From: Actinomycetota bacterium
Lineage (GTDB): Bacteria > Actinomycetota > Actinomycetes > Nanopelagicales > Nanopelagicaceae
Reading direction: 5' to 3'
Length of the DNA: 64,000 bases
NCBI GenBank assembly: GCA_009699575.1
Contig: WLNY01000002.1
Location: 36,614-100,613, forward strand
Shown one piece after another: positions 46,447-57,139 of this stretch; position 1 is the stretch's first letter; the number at the start of each line of letters is the position of its first letter. The position numbers and the translations under genes are program-made. The notes under the pieces were generated by a model. The model did no database searches and had not been told where the DNA came from. It saw only the letters and a list, made by a program, of their open reading frames with translations.

Positions 46447-47370
46447 CTAATTCGATGGACTTGGTGTCGGCGTTACGAAAATAGTCACAGTAGGAATAGG
46501 AGTTGCAATCGGTGCTCTAGGAACCAATGCATCTCGTGGATTGATCTCTGAGGCTGATACCACAACACTGACAACGCCCAGATTTGAATAACTTGGGTAA
46601 AGGGTTACTGACGCAGTTTGCGCGATAGACCCTGCTCCATTATCAACTGCGGAAACAATTCCAACTGGGACGCCAGGGACAAATGGACGGTTGTGAATGC
46701 TTCCCCGTGAAAGAAGAATATCTCCAACTTTTACCTGAGTTTGATTATCTAGAAGTTGAAGTTGTGCCTGCTGCGAACCTTGTCCAGAGAGAATGCCAAT
46801 TTGCTCAGATCCTGCCAGGCGTACGCCAACTTTAAAAGAAGGATCAGTTGCAAGCATTACAAGTGCAGAGGATGCGAAAACATTTTTTACAACCCCGACT
46901 AATCCTTCCCCGCAAATGACTGTCATGTTTTTCTTAATTCCAGAACTTGAACCTGCATCGATAGTCACCGATTGAGTAAAAGATGTGCTTGCCCCTTGTG
47001 AAATTACTCGTGCCGCAACAACTTTGTATTGCGCAGTGCCAGCTAAATCTAAGACTGATTTTAAATCTTCTAATTGTGCATCTGCACTGGTCCGATTAAG
47101 TAAGTTAGCTCGCAAGCGTGCGTTATCTTCCTTAAGTGCTGCAATCTCGTTTCGCGTACGCCCAAGGTGTGTAATATCGCTGAAGAAGTTTCTAAAAGGA
47201 GATGCGGCACTATTTCCTACCCTCTGAAACGGGGAAATAACGCCCTGTGTGGCCGAACGAATGCCATCCATAACCTTTACCCCACGAAGATCAAGGGTAA
47301 TAAGAAATAGTGACGTCACAATTAAAATAATAAGCAGCAAGCGAGGTCGACCATCCCCGCCATAACGCAT
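46447..47370 (-). CDS. mreC: rod shape-determining protein MreC
   Basis: N-terminal TM, EIAALKEDNARLRANL coiled coil, AARVISQG and GLVG motifs. Confidence 0.92.
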   Translation of the reverse strand: MRYGGDGRPRLLLIILIVTSLFLITLDLRGVKVMDGIRSATQGVISPFQRVGNSAASPFRNFFSDITHLGRTRNEIAALKEDNARLRANLLNRTSADAQLEDLKSVLDLAGTAQYKVVAARVISQGASTSFTQSVTIDAGSSSGIKKNMTVICGEGLVGVVKNVFASSALVMLATDPSFKVGVRLAGSEQIGILSGQGSQQAQLQLLDNQTQVKVGDILLSRGSIHNRPFVPGVPVGIVSAVDNGAGSIAQTASVTLYPSYSNLGVVSVVVSASEINPRDALVPRAPIATPIPTVTIFVTPTPSPSN

Positions 47371-47382
47371 ATGTATTACTTC

Positions 47383-48414
47383 CTATCGACGAGGCTCAGA
47401 GATTAAAACCTTTTCTAAGGCTTCAAACTCTTCAATGCATTTTCCAGTACCTTCAACTACGGCATCGAGTGGGCGCTCTGCAACATGGATAGGCATGCCT
47501 GTCTCCTTGCGAAGGCGCTCATCGAGGCCTTTGAGTAGAGCACCGCCACCTGTGAGCACGATTCCGCGATCCATTAAATCACTCGCAAGTTCTGGTGGAC
47601 ACTTATCTAAAGTGCTCTTCACTGCGTTAACAATTGCATTAACCGGCTCTTCGAGCGCTTTGCGAATTTCAGCAGCTGAAACCACGATTGTTTTTGGAAG
47701 ACCTGTTGCTAAGTCTCGTCCACGAATCTCGGCATCATTTTCACCAGGGAGTGGATGAGCCGAACCAATCGCCATTTTAATTTCTTCAGCAGTGCGCTCT
47801 CCTAGAAGTAATGAGAACTCACGCTTTACCCAATTGATGATTGCTTGATCAAGCTCATCTCCACCAACACGAATTGATAGGGATACAACTATTCCACCTA
47901 GTGAAATTACGGCTACTTCAGTGGTACCCCCGCCGATATCCACAACCATGTTTCCAGTTGGTTCGTGGATGGGAAGTCCCGCACCGATAGCTGCTGCCAT
48001 TGGTTCTTCGATGATGTACACCTTGCGAGCGCCCGCTGCATAACCAGCATCTTTCACCGCGCGTTGTTCAACACCTGTGATACCTGATGGAACGCACACA
48101 ACGATACGTGGCTTTGCAAGATAGCGACGACGGTGAACTTTTTGGATGAAGTAGCGCAACATGCGCTCTGTTGTATCAAAGTCTGCAATCACGCCATCTT
48201 TAAGTGGGCGAATCGCAACGATATTTCCTGGGGTTCGACCAATCATCTTCTTTGCTTCAAGTCCAACCGCCAAAATTCCACCAGTATCTTGATTCACCGC
48301 AACTACGCTTGGCTCGTTGAGCACAATGCCGCGGCCTCTTACATACACGAGAGTATTAGCAGTACCTAAATCGATGGCCATATCGCGACCAATGAATGAC
48401 ATCTTGTTTCCCAT
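47383..48414 (-). CDS. mreB: rod shape-determining protein MreB
   Basis: [28 protein letters not shown]; actin-like phosphate loops. Confidence 0.98.
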   Translation of the reverse strand: MGNKMSFIGRDMAIDLGTANTLVYVRGRGIVLNEPSVVAVNQDTGGILAVGLEAKKMIGRTPGNIVAIRPLKDGVIADFDTTERMLRYFIQKVHRRRYLAKPRIVVCVPSGITGVEQRAVKDAGYAAGARKVYIIEEPMAAAIGAGLPIHEPTGNMVVDIGGGTTEVAVISLGGIVVSLSIRVGGDELDQAIINWVKREFSLLLGERTAEEIKMAIGSAHPLPGENDAEIRGRDLATGLPKTIVVSAAEIRKALEEPVNAIVNAVKSTLDKCPPELASDLMDRGIVLTGGGALLKGLDERLRKETGMPIHVAERPLDAVVEGTGKCIEEFEALEKVLISEPRR

Positions 48415-48837
48415 TTAGTTCCCCTTAAAGAAGATAGCTATTTCACGTGCCGCAGATTCTGGTGAATCAGATCCATGAACAATATTTTGTACGACTTTTG
48501 TGCCTTGATCGCGTGCAAGGTCACCGCGAATTGTGCCAGGCGCCGCACTTGTTGGATCAGTTGTTCCGGCAAGTGCTCGGAAACCTTCGATCACGCGATT
48601 ACCTTCGGCTACCAACGCAACTATTGGACCTGATTCCATAAATTCAATGAGTGGCTCATAAAAAACTTTGCCCTCGTGCTCTGCGTAGTGTTGCTGCAAG
48701 AGTTCACGATCTGCTTGAAGCATTCGAAGCGCAGTAATGTGATAACCCTTATCTTCGATACGAGAAATTACTTCGCCGACAAGCCCACGGCGAACGCCAT
48801 CGGGTTTGACCAAAATTAAGGTTTTTTCAGAACTCAT
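48415..48837 (-). CDS. ndk: nucleoside diphosphate kinase
   Basis: TLILVKPDGVRRGLVGEVISRIE; NIVHGSDSPESAAREI; start at MSSEKTL. Confidence 0.97.
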   Translation of the reverse strand: MSSEKTLILVKPDGVRRGLVGEVISRIEDKGYHITALRMLQADRELLQQHYAEHEGKVFYEPLIEFMESGPIVALVAEGNRVIEGFRALAGTTDPTSAAPGTIRGDLARDQGTKVVQNIVHGSDSPESAAREIAIFFKGN

Positions 48838-48850
48838 GGACCCCAGTCTA

Positions 48851-49186
48851 TTAGGCATCTGGTGGTGGGGATGCCAGGAAGGCGGCGCGCGCTGCTTCGC
48901 CCTTTCGACCCACGATGATTGCCGCGATCCATAGTCCAGCAAAAATAGCCCCGATGAGGTACATCGCAGTCACGACCAGGCCATAGGCAAGTAAAGCGAC
49001 TTGAAGCGTCGAGCCGAGTACCCAGCCAGCTTTTTTCTTCAGTAATCCGGCTGAGAGAATCAGGAGAATTGCGAGGAAGCCACCTAGCGTCAGTGCCAAG
49101 GCAGAGTGATCCTTCATGGCAAGGAGAATTGCAAAACCCATCACCAAAGATTCCATTGCCAGCACAGAAGCGGCAAGAACGCGCAT
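48851..49186 (-). CDS. DUF4233-like membrane protein
   Basis: four hydrophobic segments, position between ndk and folC as in other actinobacteria. Confidence 0.75.
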   Translation of the reverse strand: MRVLAASVLAMESLVMGFAILLAMKDHSALALTLGGFLAILLILSAGLLKKKAGWVLGSTLQVALLAYGLVVTAMYLIGAIFAGLWIAAIIVGRKGEAARAAFLASPPPDA

Positions 49187-50535
49187 TATCTCTCCTCGCG
49201 TGAATAGATCGAACGAACAAGAGTGCGAGCTTCGCCAACCGTAACCACTGAGCCAGTAATTACAATTCCCACCGAATCATCGCTCAAGGGTCGAATTGCC
49301 TCGGATGTTGCTCTCTTCACAGCATCTTCAAGTCGCACATTTTTATACACGCGATCGGTGCCAAATATTTCGATTGCAATCTTTTCTAGTTCGTCAACTG
49401 GAAGTGCGCGTGGGGAGGAACTAGCTGTAACGATTACTGAATTAAAAACTTTTTCCAGCTCACTCAAGATTCCTCGTGCGTCTTTATCTCCGAAAATCCC
49501 GACAACGCCAATAATGTCATCAAAAGTAAATTCGCTCTCCAAGGTCTGCGCTAGCGCCCTAGCGCCATGGGGATTATGTGCCGCGTCGAGAATTATTGTT
49601 GGATCACGGTGAATAACTTCGCAGCGACCAGGGGACTTCACATTTGCAAAACCTGCCATTACTGCATCATGATCAAGTGCTTGATCTCCAAAGAAACCTT
49701 CTACTGCGGCTAGCGCTGATGCGGCATTTGATGCTTGATGCTTTCCGTGGAGCGGAAGAAAAATATCTTCAAATTTTTCATTAATTCCATGAATCGAGAT
49801 CAGTTGACCACCAACTGCAACAGCCCGAGACGCTAATGAATATTCCACTCCCTCGCGAGCTATATCTGCACCTACATCGGCTGCTCTCTTTAATAATTCG
49901 ATTGCTGCATCGGGCTCTTGCTCAGCCATAACAATGAAGCCACCTTCTTTGATAATTCCCGCTTTTGTTTGTGCTATTTCTTTCAAAGAATTACCGAGAT
50001 ATTCAGTGTGATCCAAACCTATTGGCATGATCACGGAAACATCAGCATCGATGACATTTGTGGAATCCCATGCTCCGCCCATACCTACTTCAATGACTGC
50101 AATGTCCACAGGATGTTCTGCAAACGCCACAAATGCCAAAGCGGTCATTGCTTCAAAAAATGAAATCGGCTGAGGAAACTTCGAATCCATTAAATCTAAA
50201 TACGGTGAAATGTCATTAAAAGCAAAAATTATTTCTTTCTGTGAAATAGATGCGCCATTAATTGCAATTCTTTCCAGAAAGCTTTCAAGATGGGGACTAG
50301 TGAAACGACCTGTACGCAAGCCCATTTCAAAGAGAAGTGAGTCAATCATCCGCGAAGTTGTAGTTTTCCCATTTGTTCCACCCACGTGAATGGTTGGATA
50401 CGTCAGCTGTGGGGAACCTAAAATATCAACGAGGCCACTAATGCGCTCGAGGGTCGGAGAAATTTTCGTTTCTGGCCAGCGTGCAAGTAAGGCCTTCTCT
50501 ATAGCCTCTACGCGGGCTTGATCATCGGCGCTCAT
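49186..50535 (-). CDS. folC: folylpolyglutamate synthase/dihydrofolate synthase
   Basis: HVGGTNGKTTTSRMIDSLL; ILDAAHNPHGARAL. Confidence 0.95.
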   Translation of the reverse strand: MSADDQARVEAIEKALLARWPETKISPTLERISGLVDILGSPQLTYPTIHVGGTNGKTTTSRMIDSLLFEMGLRTGRFTSPHLESFLERIAINGASISQKEIIFAFNDISPYLDLMDSKFPQPISFFEAMTALAFVAFAEHPVDIAVIEVGMGGAWDSTNVIDADVSVIMPIGLDHTEYLGNSLKEIAQTKAGIIKEGGFIVMAEQEPDAAIELLKRAADVGADIAREGVEYSLASRAVAVGGQLISIHGINEKFEDIFLPLHGKHQASNAASALAAVEGFFGDQALDHDAVMAGFANVKSPGRCEVIHRDPTIILDAAHNPHGARALAQTLESEFTFDDIIGVVGIFGDKDARGILSELEKVFNSVIVTASSSPRALPVDELEKIAIEIFGTDRVYKNVRLEDAVKRATSEAIRPLSDDSVGIVITGSVVTVGEARTLVRSIYSREER

Positions 50536-53117
50536 GCGAGTGGCATCGATGCTAATTGTGCGCTTATTCGTTCAATATCTGCCGAGGTTTTCAGTAATCT
50601 TTCTCGAATTTCAACCACAACTTCCTCTGGTGCTTTTGCCATAAAGCCTTCATTATTTAATTTCACCTGAGCCGTCGCAAGATCTTTCTGAGCCGTCGCA
50701 AGATCTTTGGATAGTCGGGCTCGCTCAGCTGGAATATCAATTGAACCCGTCAAATCAAATTCAACGGTGACGTCTCCAATGTCAAGGCTCGCACTTGTAT
50801 TAAAATCTCCTGGCTCGAGCCTTAAAACAAAGCTCATGGCAGTTACGTATGCTGAAACTTCTGACGAAGCGATAAAGCGACCAGGAATCTTTGCGCTTGT
50901 TTTAATTCCCTGATCATTTCTAAATCGACGAACTTCGGTGATGATTTCCTGGAGCTGCTCAATCAATTTCTCCGCAGGTTTATTTATATGCGATGGATTA
51001 GCAGTGGGCCACTGCGCTACAACAAGGGACTCTCCCGAAGTCAAAGTTGTCCATAATTCTTCGGTGATAAAAGGCATCAGCGGATGCAGGAGGCGCAAGA
51101 GCTGGTCTAGAACATGACCTAGCACTCTTTGGGTCGGTGCGCACTCCCCCGACGCAAATGCTTCTTTAGACAATTCTAGGTACCAATCGCATAAGTCATT
51201 CCAAGCAAAGTGGTAAATACGATCACAAGCCCGAGCAAATTCAAAACTTTCCAAAAGTGTGTCAACTTCGGAAACCGTCTCACTGAGACGACTCAGGATC
51301 CAACTGTCAATTGCGTTAAGGGAATCAACCGAAGGAAGAGCACCTTCAACTGTTGCACCGTTCATCATTGCAAAGCGAGTTGCGTTCCACAGTTTGGTTG
51401 CAAAGTTACGAGATCCGCCCACCCAGTCTTCTGCCAATGCTTGATCAGCTCCTGGATTTGCACCACGAGCTAATGTGAATCGCAGAGCATCGGCGCCATA
51501 TTTATCCATAAATTCAAGAGGATCAATTGTGTTGCCGCGACTCTTGGACATTTTCTTACCAAATTGATCTCTTACAAGTCCGTGCAGCATGATTGTGTGA
51601 AAAGGCGGAATTCCATCCATTGCAAAGGTGCTCATCATCATCATGCGAACAACCCAGAAAAACAAAATGTCATATCCCGTGATTAAAACTGTTGTGGGAT
51701 AGAACTTCTTCAAATCAGCAGTCGCTTCTGGCCATCCCAGCGTCGAAAATGCCCATTGCCCTGATGAGAACCAGGTATCAAGAACATCCAAGTCCTGAGT
51801 CCAACCCTCGGGCGCACTTTCATCGGGACCGACTACGCACATTTCATCGTTAGGTCCATACCAAACCGGAATGCGATGTCCCCACCACAATTGCCGCGAT
51901 ATGCACCAATCATGCATGTTATCTACCCAGTCGAAATATCGTGGCGCTAAAGTTTCGGGTTCAATTTTTACCGCGCCACTTCTAACTGCATGTGCTGACG
52001 CGCTGGCAAGTGGGGCAACCTTTACAAACCATTGCTTTGAGAGCCGCGGTTCAACTGTTGTATCGCATCGGGAGCAATGACCAACCGCGTGCATGTACGG
52101 TCTCTTCTCCGTTACTACGCGACCTTCATCTCGAAGTGCTTCTACAACTGCCTTGCGCGCTTCAAATCTATCGAGTCCATCAAAAACTGTATTGGTATTT
52201 GTAATTTTTCCTTCTGCATCGAGAATAACAATATTTGCAAGATTGTGTCGGAGACCAATTTCAAAGTCATTGACATCGTGTGCAGGAGTTACCTTGACAG
52301 CTCCGGTTCCGAATTCTGGATCCACATGCTCATCTGCAACGATAGGAATTTCGCGATCGATAAGTGGAACTTTAATAAATGTACCCACTAAATGTTTATA
52401 TCGAGCATCTTCTGGGTGTACCGCCACTGCAGTATCGCCTAACATCGTTTCAGCGCGAGTCGTCGCTACAACTACAGAGTTCTCACCCTGACCATAGCGA
52501 ATCGAGACAAGCTCGCCTGGATCATCACTGTGCTCTACTTCAATATCTGATAGCGCAGTTAAGCAACGTGGACACCAGTTAATAATTCGCTCTGCACGAT
52601 AAATGAGATCTGCATCAAACATTTTCTTAAAGAGAGTCACAACCGAACGCGACATTCCTTCATCCATCGTGAAGCGCTCGCGTGACCAATCCACTCCAGC
52701 ACCCAGGCGACGCATCTGACCTAAAATTGCACCGCCAGATTCGTGCTTCCATTCCCACACTCGTTTAACAAACTCTTCACGCCCCAAGTCGTGCCGTGAT
52801 AAACCCTGAATCGCTAATTGCTTCTCCACAACATTTTGCGTTGCAATACCTGCGTGATCCATTCCTGGAAGCCATAAGACTTCGAAACCTTTCATGCGTT
52901 TCATTCGTGAAAGGCAATCTTGCAGAGTTTGATCTAACGCATGTCCTATATGTAAAACACCTGTGACATTTGGAGGTGGTAAAACAATTGTGAAGGGGGT
53001 TTTGTTAGACGATGCATCAGCCGTGAAATATTGTGCTTTGACCCATTTGTCATACAAGGGGCCTTCAATATCAACCGGGGAAAAGGTTGACGCTAGTTCA
53101 CGCTTGGACTCGCTCAT
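50532..53117 (-). CDS. valS: valyl-tRNA synthetase
   Basis: PPPNVTGVLHIGHAL (HIGH), KKMSKSRGNTIDP (KMSKS), C-terminal coiled coil. Confidence 0.98.
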   Translation of the reverse strand: MSESKRELASTFSPVDIEGPLYDKWVKAQYFTADASSNKTPFTIVLPPPNVTGVLHIGHALDQTLQDCLSRMKRMKGFEVLWLPGMDHAGIATQNVVEKQLAIQGLSRHDLGREEFVKRVWEWKHESGGAILGQMRRLGAGVDWSRERFTMDEGMSRSVVTLFKKMFDADLIYRAERIINWCPRCLTALSDIEVEHSDDPGELVSIRYGQGENSVVVATTRAETMLGDTAVAVHPEDARYKHLVGTFIKVPLIDREIPIVADEHVDPEFGTGAVKVTPAHDVNDFEIGLRHNLANIVILDAEGKITNTNTVFDGLDRFEARKAVVEALRDEGRVVTEKRPYMHAVGHCSRCDTTVEPRLSKQWFVKVAPLASASAHAVRSGAVKIEPETLAPRYFDWVDNMHDWCISRQLWWGHRIPVWYGPNDEMCVVGPDESAPEGWTQDLDVLDTWFSSGQWAFSTLGWPEATADLKKFYPTTVLITGYDILFFWVVRMMMMSTFAMDGIPPFHTIMLHGLVRDQFGKKMSKSRGNTIDPLEFMDKYGADALRFTLARGANPGADQALAEDWVGGSRNFATKLWNATRFAMMNGATVEGALPSVDSLNAIDSWILSRLSETVSEVDTLLESFEFARACDRIYHFAWNDLCDWYLELSKEAFASGECAPTQRVLGHVLDQLLRLLHPLMPFITEELWTTLTSGESLVVAQWPTANPSHINKPAEKLIEQLQEIITEVRRFRNDQGIKTSAKIPGRFIASSEVSAYVTAMSFVLRLEPGDFNTSASLDIGDVTVEFDLTGSIDIPAERARLSKDLATAQKDLATAQVKLNNEGFMAKAPEEVVVEIRERLLKTSADIERISAQLASMPLA

Positions 53118-53132
53118 GGAGAGCAGTCTAGA

Positions 53133-54428
53133 TTATGCGCTCTTCTCTTCTGTACCTTTTTCTCGCCTAGCCGCGCGCTTTGGAATATCTCCGGTTCGCT
53201 CAATCAAAATTGGTGCTCCATTATTTTCAATACATTCATGAGTAATCACGACTTTGCCGATATCGGCGCGACTTGGTACGTCATACATCACGCCAAGTAG
53301 GACGCTTTCTAGAATGGCTCGAAGCCCTCGTGCCCCTGTTCCCCTTTTAAGGGCTAATTCGGCAATCGCATCCAAGGCATCTGGGGCAATTTCTAATTCA
53401 ACATCATCTAGATCAAATAGTCGTTGATATTGTTTTACGAGTGCATTTTTTGGCTCAGTCAAAATCTGCATTAGTGCTTCTTTATCTAAATTTTCCACAC
53501 TTGTTAATACAGGTAGGCGACCGATGAATTCTGGGATCATTCCAAATTTAAGAAGATCCTCAGGCATCACATCCCCAAAAATATCTTTGCGGTTTTTATC
53601 TGCCTCTGTCTGAAGCGTTGCATTAAACCCAACTCCCGCAGAACCACTTCGGCTCTCGATAATTTTTTCAAGACCGGCGAAAGCACCACCAACAATGAAT
53701 AGAACATTTGTAGTATCAATTTGAATAAATTCTTGATGTGGGTGTTTACGTCCCCCTTGTGGTGGAACTGATGCAACTGTGCCTTCTAGAATTTTTAAAA
53801 GCGCTTGCTGTACACCTTCACCAGAAACATCCCTCGTAATGGATGGGTTTTCAGACTTTCGCGCGACTTTGTCGATTTCATCTATATAAATAATTCCTGT
53901 TTCTGCTTTTTTCACATCATAATCTGCAGCTTGAAGAAGTTTGAGAAGAATATTTTCTACATCTTCGCCAACATATCCCGCTTCAGTGAGAGCAGTTGCA
54001 TCAGCAATAGCGAAGGGAACGTTGAGCATTCTGGCAAGAGTTTGAGCCATCAAAGTTTTGCCGCATCCAGTTGGGCCAAGAAGCAAAATATTACTTTTCG
54101 CTAGCTCAATCGAATCTTCTCGCTTAGTATCTCCGGTTTGCACTCGTTTGTAATGATTATAAACAGCAACCGAAAGCGACTTCTTCGCCCGGTCTTGCCC
54201 AATGACATACTGGTCCAAGAATTCAAAAATTTCGTGAGGCTTAGGGAGATCAGTGAGTCCAAGTGAGCCAGCCTCTGCCAGTTCTTCAACAATAATTTCG
54301 TTACAGAGTTCGATGCACTCATCACAAATATATACGCCTGGTCCGGCAATAAGTTTTTTTACCTGTTTTTGAGTTTTGCCACAAAATGAACACTTCAACA
54401 GATCACTTGTTTCGCCTATGCGTGACAT
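53133..54428 (-). CDS. clpX: ATP-dependent Clp protease ATP-binding subunit ClpX
   Basis: N-terminal C4 zinc finger, [27 protein letters not shown]. Confidence 0.98.
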   Translation of the reverse strand: MSRIGETSDLLKCSFCGKTQKQVKKLIAGPGVYICDECIELCNEIIVEELAEAGSLGLTDLPKPHEIFEFLDQYVIGQDRAKKSLSVAVYNHYKRVQTGDTKREDSIELAKSNILLLGPTGCGKTLMAQTLARMLNVPFAIADATALTEAGYVGEDVENILLKLLQAADYDVKKAETGIIYIDEIDKVARKSENPSITRDVSGEGVQQALLKILEGTVASVPPQGGRKHPHQEFIQIDTTNVLFIVGGAFAGLEKIIESRSGSAGVGFNATLQTEADKNRKDIFGDVMPEDLLKFGMIPEFIGRLPVLTSVENLDKEALMQILTEPKNALVKQYQRLFDLDDVELEIAPDALDAIAELALKRGTGARGLRAILESVLLGVMYDVPSRADIGKVVITHECIENNGAPILIERTGDIPKRAARREKGTEEKSA

Positions 54429-54430
54429 CT

Positions 54431-54479
54431 GACTCCTTTGTTCCCTAGGGGGAATTTCGATCGGGAACTTCTAGGAGTC
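54431..54479 (-). promoter_or_regulatory. hairpin containing the clpX Shine-Dalgarno sequence
   Basis: minus strand GACTCCT-AGAA-GTTCCC ... GGGAAC-AA-AGGAGTC followed by CAG and ATG. Confidence 0.6.
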
Positions 54480-54515
54480 AAGAATAGATTGACCCGGCAC
54501 AAATAGGGCATTGAA

Positions 54516-55748
54516 TTAACTCTTGCTCTGTTCGCCCTCAGAGTAATTTTTAGTTGGCATACGAAGATCTTTCACGCCTGGAACCATAAGCACAATTGCG
54601 CATACGACGATGTGAAAAATCGCAGCCCCGATAAGGAAGCGCTGTTCTCCAAATAATTCGGTGACAGGCCCCGCCATAGCCATTCCAATTGGCATGAGCC
54701 CAACCGAGCCCATGTAATCAATACTAAATACGCGCCCCTGCAATTCTTGAGGAATTTCACGTTGTATCGCCGTGCTCCAGTACGCCTCCCATGGGCCTAG
54801 CGAGAGTCCGGCAATAAAATAACCAGCGATAACAAAATTTTCTGAAATTGGGAATGCGAGAGTGAGGGGTGCAACGGCGAAGAATCCCCACACCGTCACC
54901 GAAATTAATCCTGGATGTTTCGCCTTGAAACGTATTGCAATGAGAGAGGAGATCATCCCTGCCAAACTAAAGGCAGCAAATCCTGTTGCAAATGCGTAGT
55001 CGCGACCGAATTCACGGCGAGCAATGACAGGTAGCAGGACTTCAGAAGTGCCAAGTACTACCATTAATTGAAAAGTTGCCATTGCAATACATGCAGCGAC
55101 CCAAGGAATGCGCCACACGGTGACAAGACCTTCTCGAAGTTCGGAAATGAATGACGGGCGAAGCGAAGGATTTAGTAGTGGTTTCTCAACCACCCGCAAA
55201 AGAATCGAAGCGGCAATAACATACGTTACAAATGTTATGAGGAAAGTTTTCTGTCCACCGAAGAAGGCCACACCCACGCCACCAAGACCTGGGCCAACAA
55301 TATTTCCTATTCGCAACACAATTCCACGCGCAACATTGCCTTGAGGCAGCATGTGATCAGGCAAAATCCCTGGAAGTATCGCACCCGATGCTGGCCCGGC
55401 AAATGCATCTCCGATTCCCATAAGAAATACTAGAAGACCCAAAATAATTTCCGGAACGTTATTGGCGCTGATAAAAACCAAAATTAATACTAGAAAGGCA
55501 CGAGTTACATCGGATCCTATGAGGACGTATTTGCGGGGCAAGCGATCTGCCCATACTCCGCCAATGAGAGTAAAAAGAACACTGGATAAAACACGTGCCC
55601 CAAGAATTAATCCAAGTGTGGAAGCATCTCCCCCAGCGTCAAGGACAACAACTGCTAACGCAATCGGGAACGCAGAACCACCAAGGGTTGCAAGGAGACT
55701 GGAAACCCAAAGGTTTCGGAAACTTCGATAAGAGAAAAGTTCTCTCAT
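54516..55748 (-). CDS. MFS transporter (enterobactin-exporter-like/MFS_3 type)
   Basis: FSYRSFRNLWVSSLLATLGGSAFPIALAVVVLDAGG; GGVWADRLPRKYVL. Confidence 0.87.
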   Translation of the reverse strand: MRELFSYRSFRNLWVSSLLATLGGSAFPIALAVVVLDAGGDASTLGLILGARVLSSVLFTLIGGVWADRLPRKYVLIGSDVTRAFLVLILVFISANNVPEIILGLLVFLMGIGDAFAGPASGAILPGILPDHMLPQGNVARGIVLRIGNIVGPGLGGVGVAFFGGQKTFLITFVTYVIAASILLRVVEKPLLNPSLRPSFISELREGLVTVWRIPWVAACIAMATFQLMVVLGTSEVLLPVIARREFGRDYAFATGFAAFSLAGMISSLIAIRFKAKHPGLISVTVWGFFAVAPLTLAFPISENFVIAGYFIAGLSLGPWEAYWSTAIQREIPQELQGRVFSIDYMGSVGLMPIGMAMAGPVTELFGEQRFLIGAAIFHIVVCAIVLMVPGVKDLRMPTKNYSEGEQSKS

Positions 55749-55761
55749 GAATTGAACCTAC

Positions 55762-56391
55762 TTAGTTAGAAGGCTTGGCCTTACGGCTAGCAAGTACCTG
55801 ATCGATAAGTCCGTATTCAACAGCTTCAGCAGCTGTCAGAATTTTGTCACGTTCTATATCGAGTGCAATATCTGCTGGGGCGCGCGTTGAATGGCGTGCG
55901 ATTAATTCCTCAAGGAGTTCGCGCATGCGCATGATTTCTCTGGCTTGAATTTCAATATCAGAGGCTTGTCCGCCACCCTCAGAAGAAGGCTGATGAATCA
56001 AGATTCGAGAATGCTCAAGAGCATAACGCTTCCCCTTTGCACCACCGGCTAGAAGTACTGCAGCAGCAGAAGCTGCCTGACCTAAGCAAATAGTGCTCAC
56101 ATCTGGTCGCACAAATTGCATGGTGTCATAAATTGCAGTCAGGGCCGTGAAAGATCCGCCTGGTGAGTTGATGTAAATCATGATGTCGCGATCAGGATCC
56201 ATTGACTCAAGAGTCAAGAGCTGAGCCATTACATCGTTTGCGACAGTGTCATCAATTGGCTGACCTAGAAAAATAATGCGCTCTTCGAATAATTTTGTGT
56301 ACGGATCTAAGCGCTTAAATCCATATGCTGTTTTTTCTTCAATGGTTGGAAGAACGTAACGACTTGTAATTTCTGGAATGTTATTCATCAT
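55762..56391 (-). CDS. clpP2: ATP-dependent Clp protease proteolytic subunit 2
   Basis: [35 protein letters not shown] (Ser); [10 protein letters not shown] (His); start at MMNNIPEI. Confidence 0.95.
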   Translation of the reverse strand: MMNNIPEITSRYVLPTIEEKTAYGFKRLDPYTKLFEERIIFLGQPIDDTVANDVMAQLLTLESMDPDRDIMIYINSPGGSFTALTAIYDTMQFVRPDVSTICLGQAASAAAVLLAGGAKGKRYALEHSRILIHQPSSEGGGQASDIEIQAREIMRMRELLEELIARHSTRAPADIALDIERDKILTAAEAVEYGLIDQVLASRKAKPSN

Positions 56392-57020
56392 GCTGTGCCT
56401 CCACGACCTGAAACTTGACCTGCTGAACGGACAACATGATCTACGAAACCATATTCTTTTGCTTCTTCTGCAGTAAACCAACGATCACGATCTGAATCAG
56501 TAGTAACTGTCTCAAGAGTTTGACCGGTATGGAAGGCAATGAGTTCTGCCATTTTTTTCTTTGTGAAACCAATTTGCTCGGCTTGGATTTTAATATCCGT
56601 AGCTGTTCCACCAATTCCACTTGATGGTTGGTGCATCATGATTCGCGCATGTGGAAGCGCGTAACGCTTTCCTGCAGCACCGGCGCAGAGAAGAAATTGC
56701 CCCATGGATGCTGCAAGGCCCATTCCCACGGTTGCGACATCATTTGAAACAAATTGCATGGTGTCATAAATTGCCATACCTGCAGTGACAGAACCGCCAG
56801 GTGAGTTTATATACAGGAAGATATCTTTTTCTGGATCTTCAGCTGCAAGTAATAAAATTTGTGCAGCAATTGCGTTGGCCATTGAATCTTCAACCACGGA
56901 ACCTAAGAAGATAATGCGTTCGCGAAGCAAGCGGTTGTAGACCTGATCATCGAGTCCGCCAAAGCCTTGCTGCGGGGAACGGGCGATAATCTCTGCCGCC
57001 TGCGGGTTGAAATAATCCAC
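56388..57020 (-). CDS. clpP1: ATP-dependent Clp protease proteolytic subunit 1
   Basis: [48 protein letters not shown] start after AGGAGG. Confidence 0.96.
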   Translation of the reverse strand: MDYFNPQAAEIIARSPQQGFGGLDDQVYNRLLRERIIFLGSVVEDSMANAIAAQILLLAAEDPEKDIFLYINSPGGSVTAGMAIYDTMQFVSNDVATVGMGLAASMGQFLLCAGAAGKRYALPHARIMMHQPSSGIGGTATDIKIQAEQIGFTKKKMAELIAFHTGQTLETVTTDSDRDRWFTAEEAKEYGFVDHVVRSAGQVSGRGGTA

Positions 57021-57122
57021 GTGAAATCCTCCTGATAATAATTTTCCTGTAGTGACAGTAACAATCCCAGCGAGTAAATACTTCCCGATTTACGACTCGA
57101 ACACCCTAATTTGGGCGATGTT

Positions 57123-57133
57123 CGCTCAGGGCG
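57123..57133. promoter_or_regulatory. putative ClgR operator upstream of clpP1P2
   Basis: CGCTCAGGGCG, fits CGC-YNANR-GCG, between tig and clpP1. Confidence 0.5.
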
Positions 57134-57139
57134 CAGAGA

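Noticed and set aside
48834-49238. 134-aa minus-strand ORF
   Set aside because: Out-of-frame overlap with DUF4233-like gene and folC end; composition is not protein-like
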